Below, piece by piece: positions 24,191 to 36,381 of a stretch of 64,000 bases of DNA. The DNA comes from Cycas panzhihuaensis. Lineage: Eukaryota; Cycadophyta. The stretch covers positions 146,265,741 to 146,329,740 of the forward strand of contig CM041465.1 of NCBI GenBank assembly GCA_023213395.1, given 5' to 3'. A program made the position numbers and the translations under genes. Numbering within the stretch: position 1 is the first letter of the stretch; each line of letters opens with the position of its first letter. Below the pieces are notes generated by a model. That model saw only the letters and a list, made by a program, of their open reading frames with translations. It was not told the origin of the DNA and searched no databases.

Positions 24191-24499
24191 TATAAAGGAA
24201 TTAACTATCAATTAAATGGGATAATTCCTCCTCCAACCTAAATCATTAGTTCACACCATATGGAAAGGCTCATTAAAAAGGGTGGTACATGAATCATTTC
24301 CAAATGTTATGCTCTAGAAGGTTAGGAACTTCCAATAGAAGGGGATATTCTCCAATATGATGGTGTACCAAATGATTTAAAATTAGTACTTCACCACCAC
24401 AACTAGGTCTTTCAGGATATTCCTCAAGGTCTTCCCCCAGTACATGACCAAGATCATAGCATTGACCTGGTAGTTGGAAGCAATCCTCCTTATATTCAA

Positions 24500-25640
24500 C
24501 CATACTAGTATCCCTACTAGTAAAATAATGAAATTGAACAACTAGTTCAAGAACTCCTTAATGCTAGTACTATTAGCAAAAGTAAAAGTACTTTTTCTAC
24601 CCTAGTGATTTTAGTAAGAAATAAGGATGGCTCATTTCGCATATGTGTAGACTACTGTAAGCTCAATAAGATAACCATCAAGGATAAATTTTTTATACAA
24701 TCATTGATGAACTCTTGGATGAACTCCATGGAGCAATATTCTTCACATCATTGGACTTATGGTCAGGATACCATTAAATTAGGATCAAGGTAGAGGATGT
24801 TTATAAAACTATATTTAGTACACATAAAGGACATTACGAATTTTTAGTCATATCATTTAGCTTGACTAATGGCCCATCCACCTTTCAAGGACTCATGAAC
24901 AAACATTTTTAGCCTTACTTAAGGAAGTTTATATTAGTCTTTTTTGATGACATTCTGATCTTTAGTCATACATGGAAGACTATCATCAACATGTTGATAA
25001 GGCATTATAGGTGCTTGCAGATAACCAGCTTTATGAAAAAAAATTAAAATGTTAATTTGGGCAAATAGAAATAGAATATTTGGGCCATATTATCTCTTAA
25101 GAAGGAGTTAAGGTGAATATTAAGAAAATTGTAGTTATTATGAACTGGCCTAAATTTAAAAACATCAAGGGCCTTCATGGATTCTTAGGAATCATATGGT
25201 ATTATCAAAAGTTTATTCATGGCTATGCAAGGATTGCTTCCCCTTTAATCAACTTGTTAAATAAGGATTCCTTTCATTAGAATGATGAGGCCTCTAAAGC
25301 ATTTGAACACCTAAAGGTGGCTTTAACTACCACACTAGTCCTTACAACACTAGGCTTTACAAAGACCTTCACTATTGAATGTGATGCATTAAGGCAAGGC
25401 ATTGGAGTAGTCTTAATGCAAGAAGAGAAGCCTTTGGCCTTTGAAAGTCATCAACTTACACCCAAGGAACAAGTCAAATCCTCCTATGAGAAGGAGATGC
25501 TAGTAATTATTTGTGCAGTTAGGAAATGGTGATAATATTTATTGAGAACATATTTCCAAATTAAAATAGACCATGATAACTTAAAATATTTCCTAGCTCA
25601 AAGGGCAGCATCTGAGGAACAATAAAAATAGGTCACTAAA
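24500..25640 (+). pseudogene. gypsy-E reverse transcriptase and RNase H
   Basis: RT starts near 24600 with VRNKDGSFRICVDYCKLNK. The active site VFFDDILIFS (about 24938-24970) is intact, unlike that of the other gypsy copies except gypsy-F. A run of frameshifts lies between 24790 and 24960. RNase H is open at 25317-25532, with TLGFTKTFTIECDALRQGIGVVLMQE and PLAFES; its first catalytic Asp (E-C-D-A) is kept. The tail near 25690 reads VADALS. Confidence 0.82.
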
Positions 25641-25893
25641 ATGCAAGCTTTTGACTTTAAAATTATATATAAAAAAGGTAAAGGATAATATAGTTGCTGA
25701 TGCTTTATCTCATAAGGAAGAAGGCTCTACACTATATTTTATCACCACAGTCAATCCCTCTTGGATAGCAGTTGCCAAGCAAGAATGGGATTATGACCCC
25801 TTTACAAAGTAGATCATTTAAGACCTTCAAGCTAGAGTAGGGCATTCAACCCATTATATGTGGTCTGCAAATATTCTTTGGTATAATAATTGA

Positions 25894-26032
25894 ATATACA
25901 TACATACATATATACATACATATATATATATATAGATATATATACATATACATACATACACACACATATATATACATACATATATAATATATATACATAT
26001 ATACATGCATACATACATATATACATACATAC

Positions 26033-26086
<54 letters not shown>

Positions 26087-26348
26087 ATATATATATGTAT
26101 ATACATACATACATATATACATATATATATATAGATATAGATATATATATGTGTGTATATACATGTATGTATACATATATACATACATGTATATACATAC
26201 ATATATATACATATACATATATATATATATACATATATATATATGTATGTATCTATATATATATATATATATATACATATATATACATATATATATATGT
26301 ATATATACATCTGTATATATATATATACATACATATATACATATATAC

Positions 26349-26402
<54 letters not shown>

Positions 26403-26413
26403 TTTTACATACA

Positions 26414-26448
<35 letters not shown>
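25894..26448. repeat. Compound TA/CA microsatellite, 555 bp
   Basis: A continuous array of TATA, TACA, CATA and a (CA)11 block at about 26360-26381, with AT-only ends. It lies between the RNase H tail and the integrase zinc finger of gypsy-E and interrupts the pol frame. Both strands give long open frames of Tyr-Ile-His type here; these are products of the repeat and not genes. Confidence 0.95.
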
Positions 26449-26449
<1 letters not shown>

Positions 26450-26451
<2 letters not shown>

Positions 26452-27735
26452 CTCATTCTAGCCTCAAGGACTAAATTTTATATGATGCACCTGCCTCTCC
26501 AATAATAGGTCACTCGGGGTTCCTACGAACATACCACCACTCAAAACAATCTTTCTTTTGGAAGGGATAAAAAGGATATGTAAAGATATATGTTTCCTCA
26601 TATGAAATTTATCAACGACATAAGACAAAAACAATGAAGTCTCTAGGATTGCTGTAACCCCTTCCTATTCCAAATTAATGATGGGAAGAAATTTCTATGG
26701 ACTTCATCGTAGGTATACCCAAGTTAGAAGGAAAAGATGTTATACTGGTAGTTGTTGATAGGTTAACCAAATATGTTCATTTTTGTGGCGTTCAAACCAC
26801 ACATAAGGCAAAGTAAATTACTAAGATTTTTTAAAGGATATACATAGGTTGTATGACATGTCCAAATGCATAGTCAGTGATTGGAACCCCAAGTTTACTA
26901 GTAACTTCTAGACCAAATTCTTCCATCTACTTGGTGCTAAACTGATAATGAGATCATCCTACCATGTATAATAGATGTTCAAACTGAGGTGGTTAATAAG
27001 TGCCTTGAAGGATACCTTTGTTGTTATGCTTTAGATAAGCAGATTGAGTGGCATCATTAACTTCCTTTAGTAGAATGATAGTATAATACAACCTATCATG
27101 CATTAGTAGGAATGACTCCATTCTAAGCATTATATGGCTATGAACCACCCACACTTAAGAAATATGCCATAATTAGTTCTAAGGTTCAAGTAGTTGAGGA
27201 CCACATCTAACAAACAACATATATTCTTAAGCTACTCAAGGAAAATTTGAACCTTGCACAAAATTAGATGAAACAATAGGCAAATAAAGGGCAAAGTGAA
27301 CAAGTATTTCTACCAAGTAACTGGGTATACTCATAATTGCAACCATACAAGTAGGCATCTTTCAAACAAGATGGAAAACATAAATTACAACCTTGATTTT
27401 ATGGGACTTACAAAATTCTCAAGAAGATTTATGAAGTTGCATATGCCTTGGACTTACCACTACTATCAAGGATCCATAATGTCTATTATGATTCATATCT
27501 TAAGAGGGTAATTGGGTAATAAGTATAAGTTCAAATAGAATTACCTATCTTAAATGAGGAGGGACAATTTTGACTCATTCCAGAATATATCATCGATTGA
27601 AGAATTCAACATCTACGACCCAATAAATCATTGAGTATCTCATCAAATGGAAACAACTTCTGCTAGAAGATGTAACCTGGGAGAATAAGCACTTTGTACA
27701 AGAGCACCCTGAGATCACCAAGCTTTGAGGGCAAA
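26450..27735 (+). pseudogene. gypsy-E integrase with chromodomain
   Basis: The HHCC zinc finger starts near 26495 (GHSGFLRTYHHSKQSFFWKG). The core at about 26690-26800 shows SMDFIVGIPKLEGKDVILV and VDRLTKYVHF, retaining the first catalytic Asp. The middle (26810-27400) is broken by frameshifts. The C-terminal chromodomain at about 27625-27715 reads EYLIKWKQLLLEDVTWENKH with aromatic and TWE residues kept, then VQEHPEITKL. The chromodomain would direct insertion to heterochromatin. The frame ends at the polypurine tract. Confidence 0.82.
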
Positions 27736-27751
27736 GTTTTTTTAAGGGGGG

Positions 27752-28112
27752 TACTTTATTAGGGATCCAACCCCTAACTTACCTTCTCTGATATTCTCTT
27801 ATATCTTCTATTTCTTCTACTTCTTCCTTTTTCTTAATATCCCATATAGATAAGTAGAAGGTTGTGTAGTGGTCATTGAGCACTATATATATTCATGTAA
27901 TATCCTACATGCATAAGGAGGAGGTTATGTAGTGAGCATAGATCTATATATATATTTATATAATCTTTAGAGTAGGATATCTAAAATATCATTATTATTA
28001 CATGTAATTAGGAGGTTTCCCCCTCAAAGGGTATTGCAATGCAAGTGCTCTTTTGGAGTTATTTGCATGTTATATTGGTGTGCAATTATTATTAAGGAGT
28101 GGTATCCTACCA
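27752..28112 (+). repeat. gypsy-E 3' LTR
   Basis: Partner of 21542-21929, preceded directly by AAGGGGGG and followed by CTATA. First bases are TACTTT, where TG would be expected. Confidence 0.88.
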
Positions 28113-29220
28113 CTATAAGGATTAATGGTCTATAAAAATGATAAATGGATTAGCCAGTAAATAATGTCTAAAATTTTGGAGGGCATAAACCATGCATATG
28201 ACTTCTCATTCCATAACTAAATAGTTCTACTCCATATCCACTAACTTTTAGGTTGTAAAATATATCAGTAGATCTATTTTGGTGTCCTTTAGTTATACTA
28301 ATACATATTTGATGGCAAATAAATAAGCATCCATATGTACATGGAAATGTTTGTCCTAATTAGGAAATCTTAATATTGGTGCATGGGTAACTTTTTTCTT
28401 TAACAACTCAAATGCGAGCTACCATTATAATTTGCACTACCATGCAAATTTCTTCTTCATTATGGATTCTAAGGGATTAGCTATCTAAGTATATTTTTTT
28501 ATAAACTTTCTATAATATCCCATCATCCTTAGAAATCCCTTGACTTGCTTCTATGTTTTAGGAATTGGAAAGTTTAAAATTATATCTACTTTATTAGGAT
28601 TAATAAGCAACCTATTTTTTGTAACTACATAGCCTAATAAAGTTTCAAAAAGAACTATGAATGTGTACTTGGTAGGATTTAGACATAATTTACTTTTTCT
28701 ATAGGTTTCAAGTATCAAATACAAATAACTAATATGTTTTTTTAGCAAAGTAAAAAATATCTAATCATCTAAAAGTACTTCAATTATTTTTCTAATAGTT
28801 TATTTAAAAATATTGAGGATCACCCTTTGAAATGTAACAGGAGCATTGGTTAATCTAAATAATATAACTCTGAATGCATACATACCCCATTCTATGATAA
28901 AGATCATGTTTAATTAGTCTTGTATTATAATTCATACTTGATTGTATCCACTAAATCCATTTGTAAAGGAATAAATCTCATGCCTCATAATATTTTCCAA
29001 AATATTTTCAGTAAATGGAATATGAAATGGGTTCTTCTTTGTTGCCTTATTCAGAGCTCTGTAATCAACACTGACTCTAAGTTTTTTATTCTTTTTTGGA
29101 ACCACCACAACCAGGCTTACCCATTCACTATTATCTACTTTAAAGATATAATCTTCCTCAAGTAACTTATCAAGTTCTACTTTTACCTTCTCCTTGTATT
29201 TTGGATTCATGCAGTACATG
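28113..29220 (-). pseudogene. gypsy-F RNase H and reverse transcriptase
   Basis: From 29219 leftwards, an open stretch carries EEDYIFKVDNSEWVSLVVVV, PKKNKKLRVSVDYRALNKA and the signature N-G-F-S-G-Y-N-Q-V, which marks RTs of Tat/Athila-like elements. The active site near 28790-28770 keeps L-L-D-D with a stop just after (Trp to stop). The stretch 28748-28551 has CLNPTKYTFIV and LLGYVVTKNRL. RNase H follows to 28113 with ILRFPN, FHVHMDAYLFA and RHYLLANPFIIFIDH, and it breaks exactly where gypsy-E entered. The RNase H continues at 21541. Confidence 0.82.
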
Positions 29221-30900
29221 TGCTATCTTATTAATTTATCTCCTATTAATTCTATCTTATTCTTCTTCAGTTCAGGTAGAATACCTTTTAAGTCCTTATA
29301 GGACTAGAAAACAATGTCCTTATATTCTAGAAATAGTGAGGATGCTTGTTACACCATATCTACATCCTAATAATCTCTTAAACTAATGATTTGAGGCTTC
29401 TCCTCTATTCCACTATTTATTTCTAGCAACTTAAGATTTTCTCCCTCCATTACTTTACCATCTAGGTCTATTAGGTATGTCAAAGTATTATTTATGATGC
29501 ATTCACCATATTCCACTAATAAATAACTAGGAGGAAATGATTGATATTCTAATTGAATCTCTTCTTTTACTTCTCCATTAATGAAGAAGCAAGTTTTTTC
29601 CTTTTTTATAGTTTTTTTCTTTAAGGATTTATAAAATTTCCTTGATTTTTCTATCTTTGTTATGATATGCAAAAGTTTGGTAAAAATGTTTAATCATTAA
29701 ATCCCAATCTATTAATTTTGTCTTTTCATAATGATTATACCAAACTATAAAGATTCCTTTGAATGTTGATCCCCAATACTATGTCTATTCTTTTTTTGGA
29801 ATTCCACCAGTTATCCATGTCTTAACATAATTCTATAAATGTAGACAAGGATTATATCTATTCTAAAATGAGAGCAATTATTTTTCATATTTTTGGAATC
29901 TATTCAAAAAATTTCTAGTCACTTCTTCCTAAGAATCAAATTGTTTTATATATACAACATACCATAAATGTGCTTGACCTATTAAAGAGAAAGGAAACAC
30001 AAAATACCAAAATTTTTATTGCCATTTATTTTTCATTATATCAATATATTATTCAAGATGTTTTTTTTGCTTACTCTAGATGGCCATCATATTTAGGAAA
30101 GTTCATTAAACTTCTTAGAATAGGCCTACACATTTCTATCAATTTATAGCTACTCTAGTTGTATTACTTCCTTTTCTCTATTCTCCTTATTTGAAGAATT
30201 TATGTATATCTCTAAATAGTAACACAAAGTTAGTTTTGCTTCTTCCCATATATTATGAAGCCAATTTAACATGTAGGATGATGAAGGACTATTTGGCAAG
30301 ACTAGTTGTATTTAAAATACTATTTCTGAGTAGGGGCTAATTATTGATTCTAATGTGGTTGTGATAGATGATGTTTTTTCTTCATCTTCAATTTTCTCTA
30401 TTTGTGATCCATCCAAGCATAGGGGGGAAGTAACTATCTTCTTTCCTGCTAGTAATATAAACATATATTTTTCTCAATCTTAGATGGCTTCTATAGCTAA
30501 TAGCCAAGGTCTTCCTAGTAAAGTTAGGTAGGTCCTTTTTTGGCCTTACATTCTACCCACTATAAAATCTAATAACACAATAACATATGTAATGTTATTG
30601 GGATATTCAATAATGTACCCATAGGCCTTACCTATAACTGGTTGACCAACTTAATTCAATAGTTAAGAGGAACCACATCAGGCCTTCCCAAGGATATCCA
30701 AGAGGATTTTGGTAATAAATTCATCCTTAATCCCCCATTAAGGTTGTTCTAAAACTACCATTAGGACTCTTGGGTCCACTCCAGTATCCTTAATGGTCCT
30801 TATTATTGGTTTTTTAATTTACTCTAGTATTAACTATTAGAAGTAGCCTGCTTCCTACCATTTAAAAATGATTGATATAGGAATTAAAACTCCTAACTTA
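29221..30900 (-). pseudogene. gypsy-F protease and linker
   Basis: The stretch 29672-29367 (minus) is an open linker upstream of RT (GECIINNTLTYLIDLDGKVM). The protease is seen at about 30750-30500: L-N-G-G-L-R-M-N-L-L in place of the D-G-G-S-G-V-N active site, and later LLGRPWLLAIEAI, the conserved second part. The catalytic Asp is Asn and the Gly is Arg, both explained by G-to-A. The region between has frameshifts and stops. Confidence 0.65.
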
Positions 30901-31629
30901 GTAAGTAAATCTATTACTATTTATAATTGTTACTAGGGTTTCGTATCTTCTTGTGCTAGTTGTGTTTGAACTACTCTCTTTTATAATGTAAGCCTTTAAA
31001 TCTTTGTTCCTACTAGAGTTCTTCCTACTATGCTTCCCCTATGGCTTGTTGAAGAACTTTTATTGCTTCTTGAAGTTATTGCTTTTCCATTGTTAGGTCT
31101 AGAAAATGATCTTAAAGAGGAGGCCCCATTATCTTATCACTACACATTTGTAGATATAATGGCATTTCCTTGTATAAAACCATGTTTACTAAGTTTGCAT
31201 TTTGTACCGTAGTATTCTTTGGGTAATTTACCATTCATTATCTGTAGGTCTACACTTCTCATAAATGAATTCTCCTCCTTTCTCTAGGGGATATTTAGAT
31301 CTATAGTATCCCCATCTCTAGCATAAGAAATAACAAATTAGATTTATTTTTTCTTTGTATTATTTCTTCATGCCTCATTCTGTCTTTTGTGAATACACAT
31401 TGGGGACCTCGTCTTCATTATTTTTTGGCCTAAAAAAACATTCCTAAGTATTATGGTTATTCCACTAACAATTATCACACCATTTTAAAGATCCACTATG
31501 TTTGTTCTTTAAATATCCTTGTTGATTATAATATGCAGGATACCAAATATTCTCTCTTGATTTTTCCATTTATAAATAAAATAATTCTACACATAGCTTT
31601 TCTAACTCCTAATTCTATTGTATATTTGA
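30901..31629 (-). pseudogene. gypsy-F gag C-terminus with two zinc knuckles
   Basis: On the minus strand at about 31476-31430, C-D-N-C-x-W-N-N-H-N-T-x-E-C is a complete CX2CX4HX4C knuckle apart from two nonsense codons inside. A second knuckle at about 31340-31285 reads Y-F-L-C-x-R-W-G-Y-Y-R-S-K-Y-P; both outer Cys are Tyr and the His is Tyr. Paired knuckles bind element RNA. The gag continues at 35153 beyond element G. Confidence 0.6.
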
Positions 31630-31875
31630 TGGAACATGAGATGACTCTCACTAGTCAACTCATAAATGGGAGAAAAATTTTGGTCAAAGACCTAATATCC
31701 AAAAGGATAATTAATTAATAATTGATAAATAATGAATGATGTTTGATATTACATAGGCCCAATATACTTATAGTCTATCTATGGAAGATTGTATCTACTT
31801 AACAAAGAGACATGACCATTCACTTAATCTAATTATGATTATTTATCTTTAAAAACACCATTTAGGCTCGCTACA
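31630..31875 (-). repeat. Element G 3' LTR
   Basis: It matches 34913-35152 strongly from the GGTCAAAGACCTAATATC block (with its small inverted repeat GGTC..GACC) through TTAATCTAATTATGATTATT. It ends CTACA next to the polypurine tract. Confidence 0.82.
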
Positions 31876-31890
31876 ACCTCTTCCCTATTG

Positions 31891-34800
31891 AAAGGCTTCA
31901 TCCTTGAAGGCTACTGGAATAGAATAATCCTCATGTGAGCAATATAATGTTATATAAATTTTTGAGATTCACATGTTGATTTAAGTCGTAACAGAAGTGT
32001 TGAACATATGATTCAAAAGATGCCTTATATTATATTCTCATTAATCTTTTATTAAATCATGATGTTATAGACCATTATCTTCTGGCTTGATAGGAATTTT
32101 GGTTTTGTGATAGTTTTAAGATATACTTCTTTATTAAGTGGATTATTATTAAGACATCCCAAGGAATCTTTCACTCAAAAGTATAAGTAGGTATCTTGAT
32201 TTTTTGAGATTTTTGTTGATTTTCTATCATATTTTGAATTGAGTTATGGAATTGACTAATGTAATTTCTTCAACTTTTAGGGGAATAAAATGAGTATTAA
32301 TGATGGTTCTTAGACAAATAATAGTAATTGGACAATATTGAAGATACCATATTATAAGACCTTTTTCCTCTATATTTATATTAATGTCTAGTGTTAATTC
32401 TTGAGATCTGTCATCCTTAGTTGTTAATCCTAAATTCTTAACATTGGGAGGTGTGCCATATTTATTATTACCAATGTCAGGAGTTAATTCTTCATTGGAT
32501 GATTTATTGTCTGATGGAAGAGTTTAGTGAGATATTTTATCATCAGGTTCTTGTTTATTGACATCTTTAGTAGAAATCATGTGAAGAGTAATAATATTTT
32601 ATTTTTGAATTCTATAATTGTCATCTTCATCTACATGTAAAGATGGTTTTTCCAAACCTTATAATTGTTGTCCATATCTACATGTGAAGGTGGTTGAATA
32701 AGTTGATATCTCTTTCTACATTGTTTTTTATATGATACTTCGTAGATACAGGAGGTGTATTAGTTAATTTGTGAGTTATCCAATTTATAATGATGGACTA
32801 ATTTTTATTTTCATTTGACTCTTTTATCCTTATATTTATAACTTAATTTCTTACTAATATAGATATTTGTTTGCTTTAATTTTGTGAAGTTTCTTGTAGT
32901 GTAAGTCCACATTCTTTGTGGTTTATCACTTTCATTGATATGTTTTGATGTGTAAGTTTTTGAATGTTTGTTAATTCTTGATTCTTTCTCAATTGCTCTT
33001 TTTCTTTAATTATTGCCAACAATAATACATTATTGATGCTTACTAGTTTCATAGAGGAATTTAGTTTTGATTGATATTTAAATGACATTTGGTGAATGAA
33101 TTCTTTGCTTCCTTCATTTGCTTTTGACTCTACTAGATTTTCTTTAGGGCTTACTTTAGTAGTAAATTCTATTTGTACCTCAGTAACAATGGTGTCATCT
33201 TCTTTAAATTGATTTTTAAATGCTGTTGAGAATAATTCCTATGTTATAGTTTTATGGTTCTTATTTTCTTATTTTTGCGACTAATTTCACTACTAGTTGA
33301 ATGCCATTATATATATATATATATATATATAATGTGGTATATAATATTTTATCTTTATCATTTATAATGTTCTGATGTAGAAAAAAGTCTTCTAATTCTT
33401 GTAACTAATCGAGAGTGTATTCCTTTAATCCAAAGAACTTGAGATGCTAAAATTTTCCTTGATCTTCTAATCTAGCATACATAGCAAACGTAGTTTAATG
33501 TATTTAAATTTTGACATAACTTATTTATATGTTAGATTTAAATAATCCCTTTCCTTCAAGTATTTTAATAGAGAATATTCCATGGTAATGTTTCAAAAGT
33601 AATATTGCCATTATTTTTAATGATATACTATGTAGATGTTAAATGATATGAGGTGAAGAAGGTTGGTGTTTAGTATAGATATCAACTAATATAAAAGTGG
33701 ATGAAGCCTCCCAACTAATATGTTATATATAATTGGATTAACCTTTATACACTTTATCTATGAGCTTACATATGAATAATATATGCTTATAATGTCAGTT
33801 CTCAGATTGTGATTGTTTATTCCATCTCTTGATATAATTAGATTATAATCATTCATTAATCTAGAGTTAATAATGATCGGGATCTTCTTTGTTAGTGAAT
33901 ATCTTTTAACAATTTCTCTTCTAAAAAATATTCACCAATCAATCGTCAAAGTGTCTAAAAGAATTCTTTGTAATGATTCTTATAGATGATGGTGTCTTAA
34001 TTAATTGCAAACAACTTAAATTGTGGTAGATTAATCCTTGAAATTCTCACATTGGATTGAAGGTCACTGACTACTTGTTACTATTTAAATCTTCGTATTA
34101 ATTGCCTTATATAAATGTAATACGTACTTGTTTAATATATCAATATACAAATGTTACTACTTATATTGGCACTATTATTCTATACTACTTATGTTGATGC
34201 ATATATATTAATAACCATTTATATTAATATATCAACATAGATATTATTATTGGTGCTATATATATATATATATTGTGTTGGCAGCTGTTACATTAGTTAA
34301 TTATTTATTTTAATTGCTATTGCAATATACAGATGCATTGTTCTGTGTAGTCCAATTAATACAACTATACATATATTAAGATGGCTAACAAAGTATACTT
34401 AAAACAACCATTGATGCATTAGTTGATTATTTGTATAGATGTGACTGGTATGTTTTATGTCTATTGATTAAATGACAACTATGTATTGGTTATTAATTTG
34501 AACTTTGTGAGTCATTTTATATATGTATGATTAGCAACGAGACTATTAATAATGCATGACAATTATTAATGAATCTTAAAGATAAAAAATTCAAGTGTAA
34601 TCATAACTAATACAATAGTGAACCAATGACAAATGACTGCTGAATGATAAGACTATTAAAAGACATATCTGTAGGAAGGAGATGCTTATGAATGTAGAAA
34701 TATAGATAATTATATATATTAGAATGATGGTAGGGGTGAGTATGTGGCACTGATTTGGATATTATGATAGTAGATATCTGTATGGCATAGTAAGAGGTTA

Positions 34801-34898
34801 TCATAATAACCTATCTAAGAGGTTTAGGTGTGTAATTATGTTTGCTAAATCCTTTAGTACAAAATGTGATATCAATGAAGTGCAAGCAAGATTAATAA
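31891..34898 (-). other. Element G interior, no recognised domain
   Basis: On the minus strand there are several short Lys/Asn-rich open stretches (for example 33088-32876, 70 codons) without any motif I know. A TA microsatellite lies at 33308-33331 and another at 34258-34273. The last codons before the polypurine tract (FKDEAF) look like a gypsy-type pol end, hinting that the element derives from a Ty3/gypsy ancestor by internal loss. Confidence 0.5.
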
Positions 34899-34899
34899 A

Positions 34900-34911
34900 C
34901 TTTGATACCAC
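34900..34911 (-). other. Element G primer-binding site
   Basis: The minus strand reads TGGTATCAAAGT two bases after the LTR end, a good match to the initiator tRNA-Met type. Confidence 0.75.
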
Positions 34912-34912
34912 T

Positions 34913-35152
34913 TGACATGACCCTGGCTGGTCACACTTGTAAACAGGAGAATATTTTTGGTCAAAGACCTAATATCTAAAAGGATAATTAATTAATGATT
35001 GATAAATGATGAATGATATCTGATATTACCTAGACCCAATATATTTATAGTCTATCTATGGAAGGTTATATCTACTTAACAAATAGACATAGCCCTTCAC
35101 TTAATCTAATTATGATTATTTATGCTTAAATACACCATTTATGCTCACTGTA
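34913..35152 (-). repeat. Element G 5' LTR
   Basis: Partner of 31630-31875. It starts TGACATGACC and ends CTGTA in plus orientation. Confidence 0.82.
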
Positions 35153-35664
35153 GAATAGAAACTAGTGGTTGTTATTTTAATGCTTTGGCCTCCTTCTTCA
35201 AGGCTTTAATTTCTAGGTTCATACCCATTTATGGTATTTATAAGAATTGTGTTACAATGCTTATCATCAGAGAATATATCAAGGATTGTATTACCATTTA
35301 GGAGTAAACTAACTTCATTTGATTTTAAAATTTTAAGGCTAACTCCCTCACCTACTTATAATTATTGATCGGATGTAACATTACATTAACTTAGATCTAT
35401 GGTATTAATCCTTGCATAAAATATTTCATGGAAATCATGGGATTTATTACCATAATAGATTACATTTTATTTATAATAACTCTCATTCTTCTATCAAAGT
35501 CATTAATAGATTCTTTAAGATACTATCAAATCTCCTCTAAAGCTTGTAAGATGGTTACTAGATCCCTAATTATCTAGAATCTATCCAAAATTTTAGTTTG
35601 CAATTGATCCTAACTTAATTGATAAACTACTACATATTAAAACCATGCAACTACTAGTCCTCTT
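35153..35664 (-). pseudogene. gypsy-F gag, middle part
   Basis: The minus strand gives LQALEEI-x-x-YLKESINDFDRRM followed by PMISMKYFMQGLIP, matching the capsid region of gypsy gag (rounds of Leu-rich helix then a short F-x-x-GL-P). It continues from 40983-41760 across copia-B and ends at element G. Several stops occur. Confidence 0.55.
35660..35664 (+). repeat. copia-B target-site duplication (left)
   Basis: CTCTT here is repeated exactly at 40983-40987, right after the 3' LTR. Confidence 0.85.
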
Positions 35665-36310
35665 TGTTGGGTATTGTGATAACAATTATGGGGCTAAAAT
35701 TATGGCATGTTTTTAGTGTGGTTTCCCACCCTAATCTTTCTTAAGGGGTTTCAAGAGGGGCAAGAGCCCCCTTTGGCCAGGGGGTATGGGGGGCATAGAA
35801 TGTCCCTCGCTAAGAGGGGGTTTAGGGGCGATATCCCCTGACCCGAAAAATTAGCCATGTAAACCTTATCAAAATGTAAAGAGAATCAGGGTGGTTCAAT
35901 ACAAATACCCTAGATTCTACGATTGAGATTTAGGTCTTGGATGTTCCTCTCATGTAGCCCGTTTTAGGGCTTTTCTTATTATGTTATAATGTAATGCAAT
36001 GTAACTGTGATGAGGGCGGTAGCTGATTGTTGTTACTGAGAGTACTATGTAACTGTGATGTACTGTTTCTCCATTCTACAGCAATAAAGATCGATACCTT
36101 TCCTGTGTGGATGTTTCCCTAGCACACTGCTAGGGTTTTACCATGTTATATCAGGTGCATATGTGATGTTTGGCTTTCATTTTCTTGTTACTGTATAATC
36201 TCTAATTTTAGAACTTGCATGTAATTTTAAGTTTCAATTTATGTAACTAGTTGTAAGAATGCAATAGATCTTGGTGGCGATTAAAGGGTTGGGACCTTGT
36301 ATTCTCAACA
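35665..36310 (+). repeat. copia-B 5' LTR
   Basis: It matches 40355-40982. The second half is nearly identical; the first 200 bp, which hold G-rich and C-rich stretches (about 35745-35840), differ more, including short gaps. Confidence 0.93.
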
Positions 36311-36312
36311 AG

Positions 36313-36328
36313 TGGTATCAGAGCCACT
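36313..36328 (+). other. copia-B primer-binding site
   Basis: TGGTATCAGAGCCACT lies two bases after the LTR and matches the initiator tRNA-Met complement over at least 12 bases. Confidence 0.92.
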
Positions 36329-36381
36329 CTTTTTCTTACAGTGAGTTTGTGAAGGTTTTGGTGTTGGCTTTTCTACACCAA

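Larger units (their letters stand above)
21542..28112 (+). mobile_element. gypsy-E: Ty3/gypsy chromovirus, complete but dead
   Basis: A 6.6-kb element with LTRs 21542-21929 and 27752-28112, flanks CTAGA and CTATA (one mismatch, so a probable 5-bp duplication), a decayed PBS, gag, protease, RT, RNase H, integrase with chromodomain, and a clear polypurine tract (TTTTTTAAGGGGGG, 27737-27750). It inserted into the RNase H of gypsy-F. A 555-bp microsatellite has grown between its RNase H and integrase. Confidence 0.9.
31630..35152 (-). mobile_element. Element G: LTR retrotransposon without recognisable pol
   Basis: Short LTRs (31630-31875 and 34913-35152, about 240 bp), a PBS at 34900-34911 and a polypurine tract (GGGAAGAGGTTG, about 31876-31890) place the element on the minus strand. 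The 3.0-kb interior has no recognisable RT, integrase or RNase H; its largest open stretch is 70 codons. It is probably a large non-autonomous (LARD-like) element mobilised by a relative. It lies within gag of gypsy-F. Flanks (TTTGA and GAATA) show no clear duplication. Confidence 0.7.

Noticed and set aside
25832-26505. Several overlapping long open frames on both strands (100-194 codons)
   Set aside because: They translate the TA/CA microsatellite into Tyr-Ile-His-Met strings. No gene structure or domain; open only because the repeat contains no stop in those frames.
31876-34912. Endogenous pararetrovirus (caulimovirid-like) interior
   Set aside because: Flanking LTRs with PBS and PPT, and no movement-protein, coat-protein or RT motif, point to an LTR retrotransposon instead.
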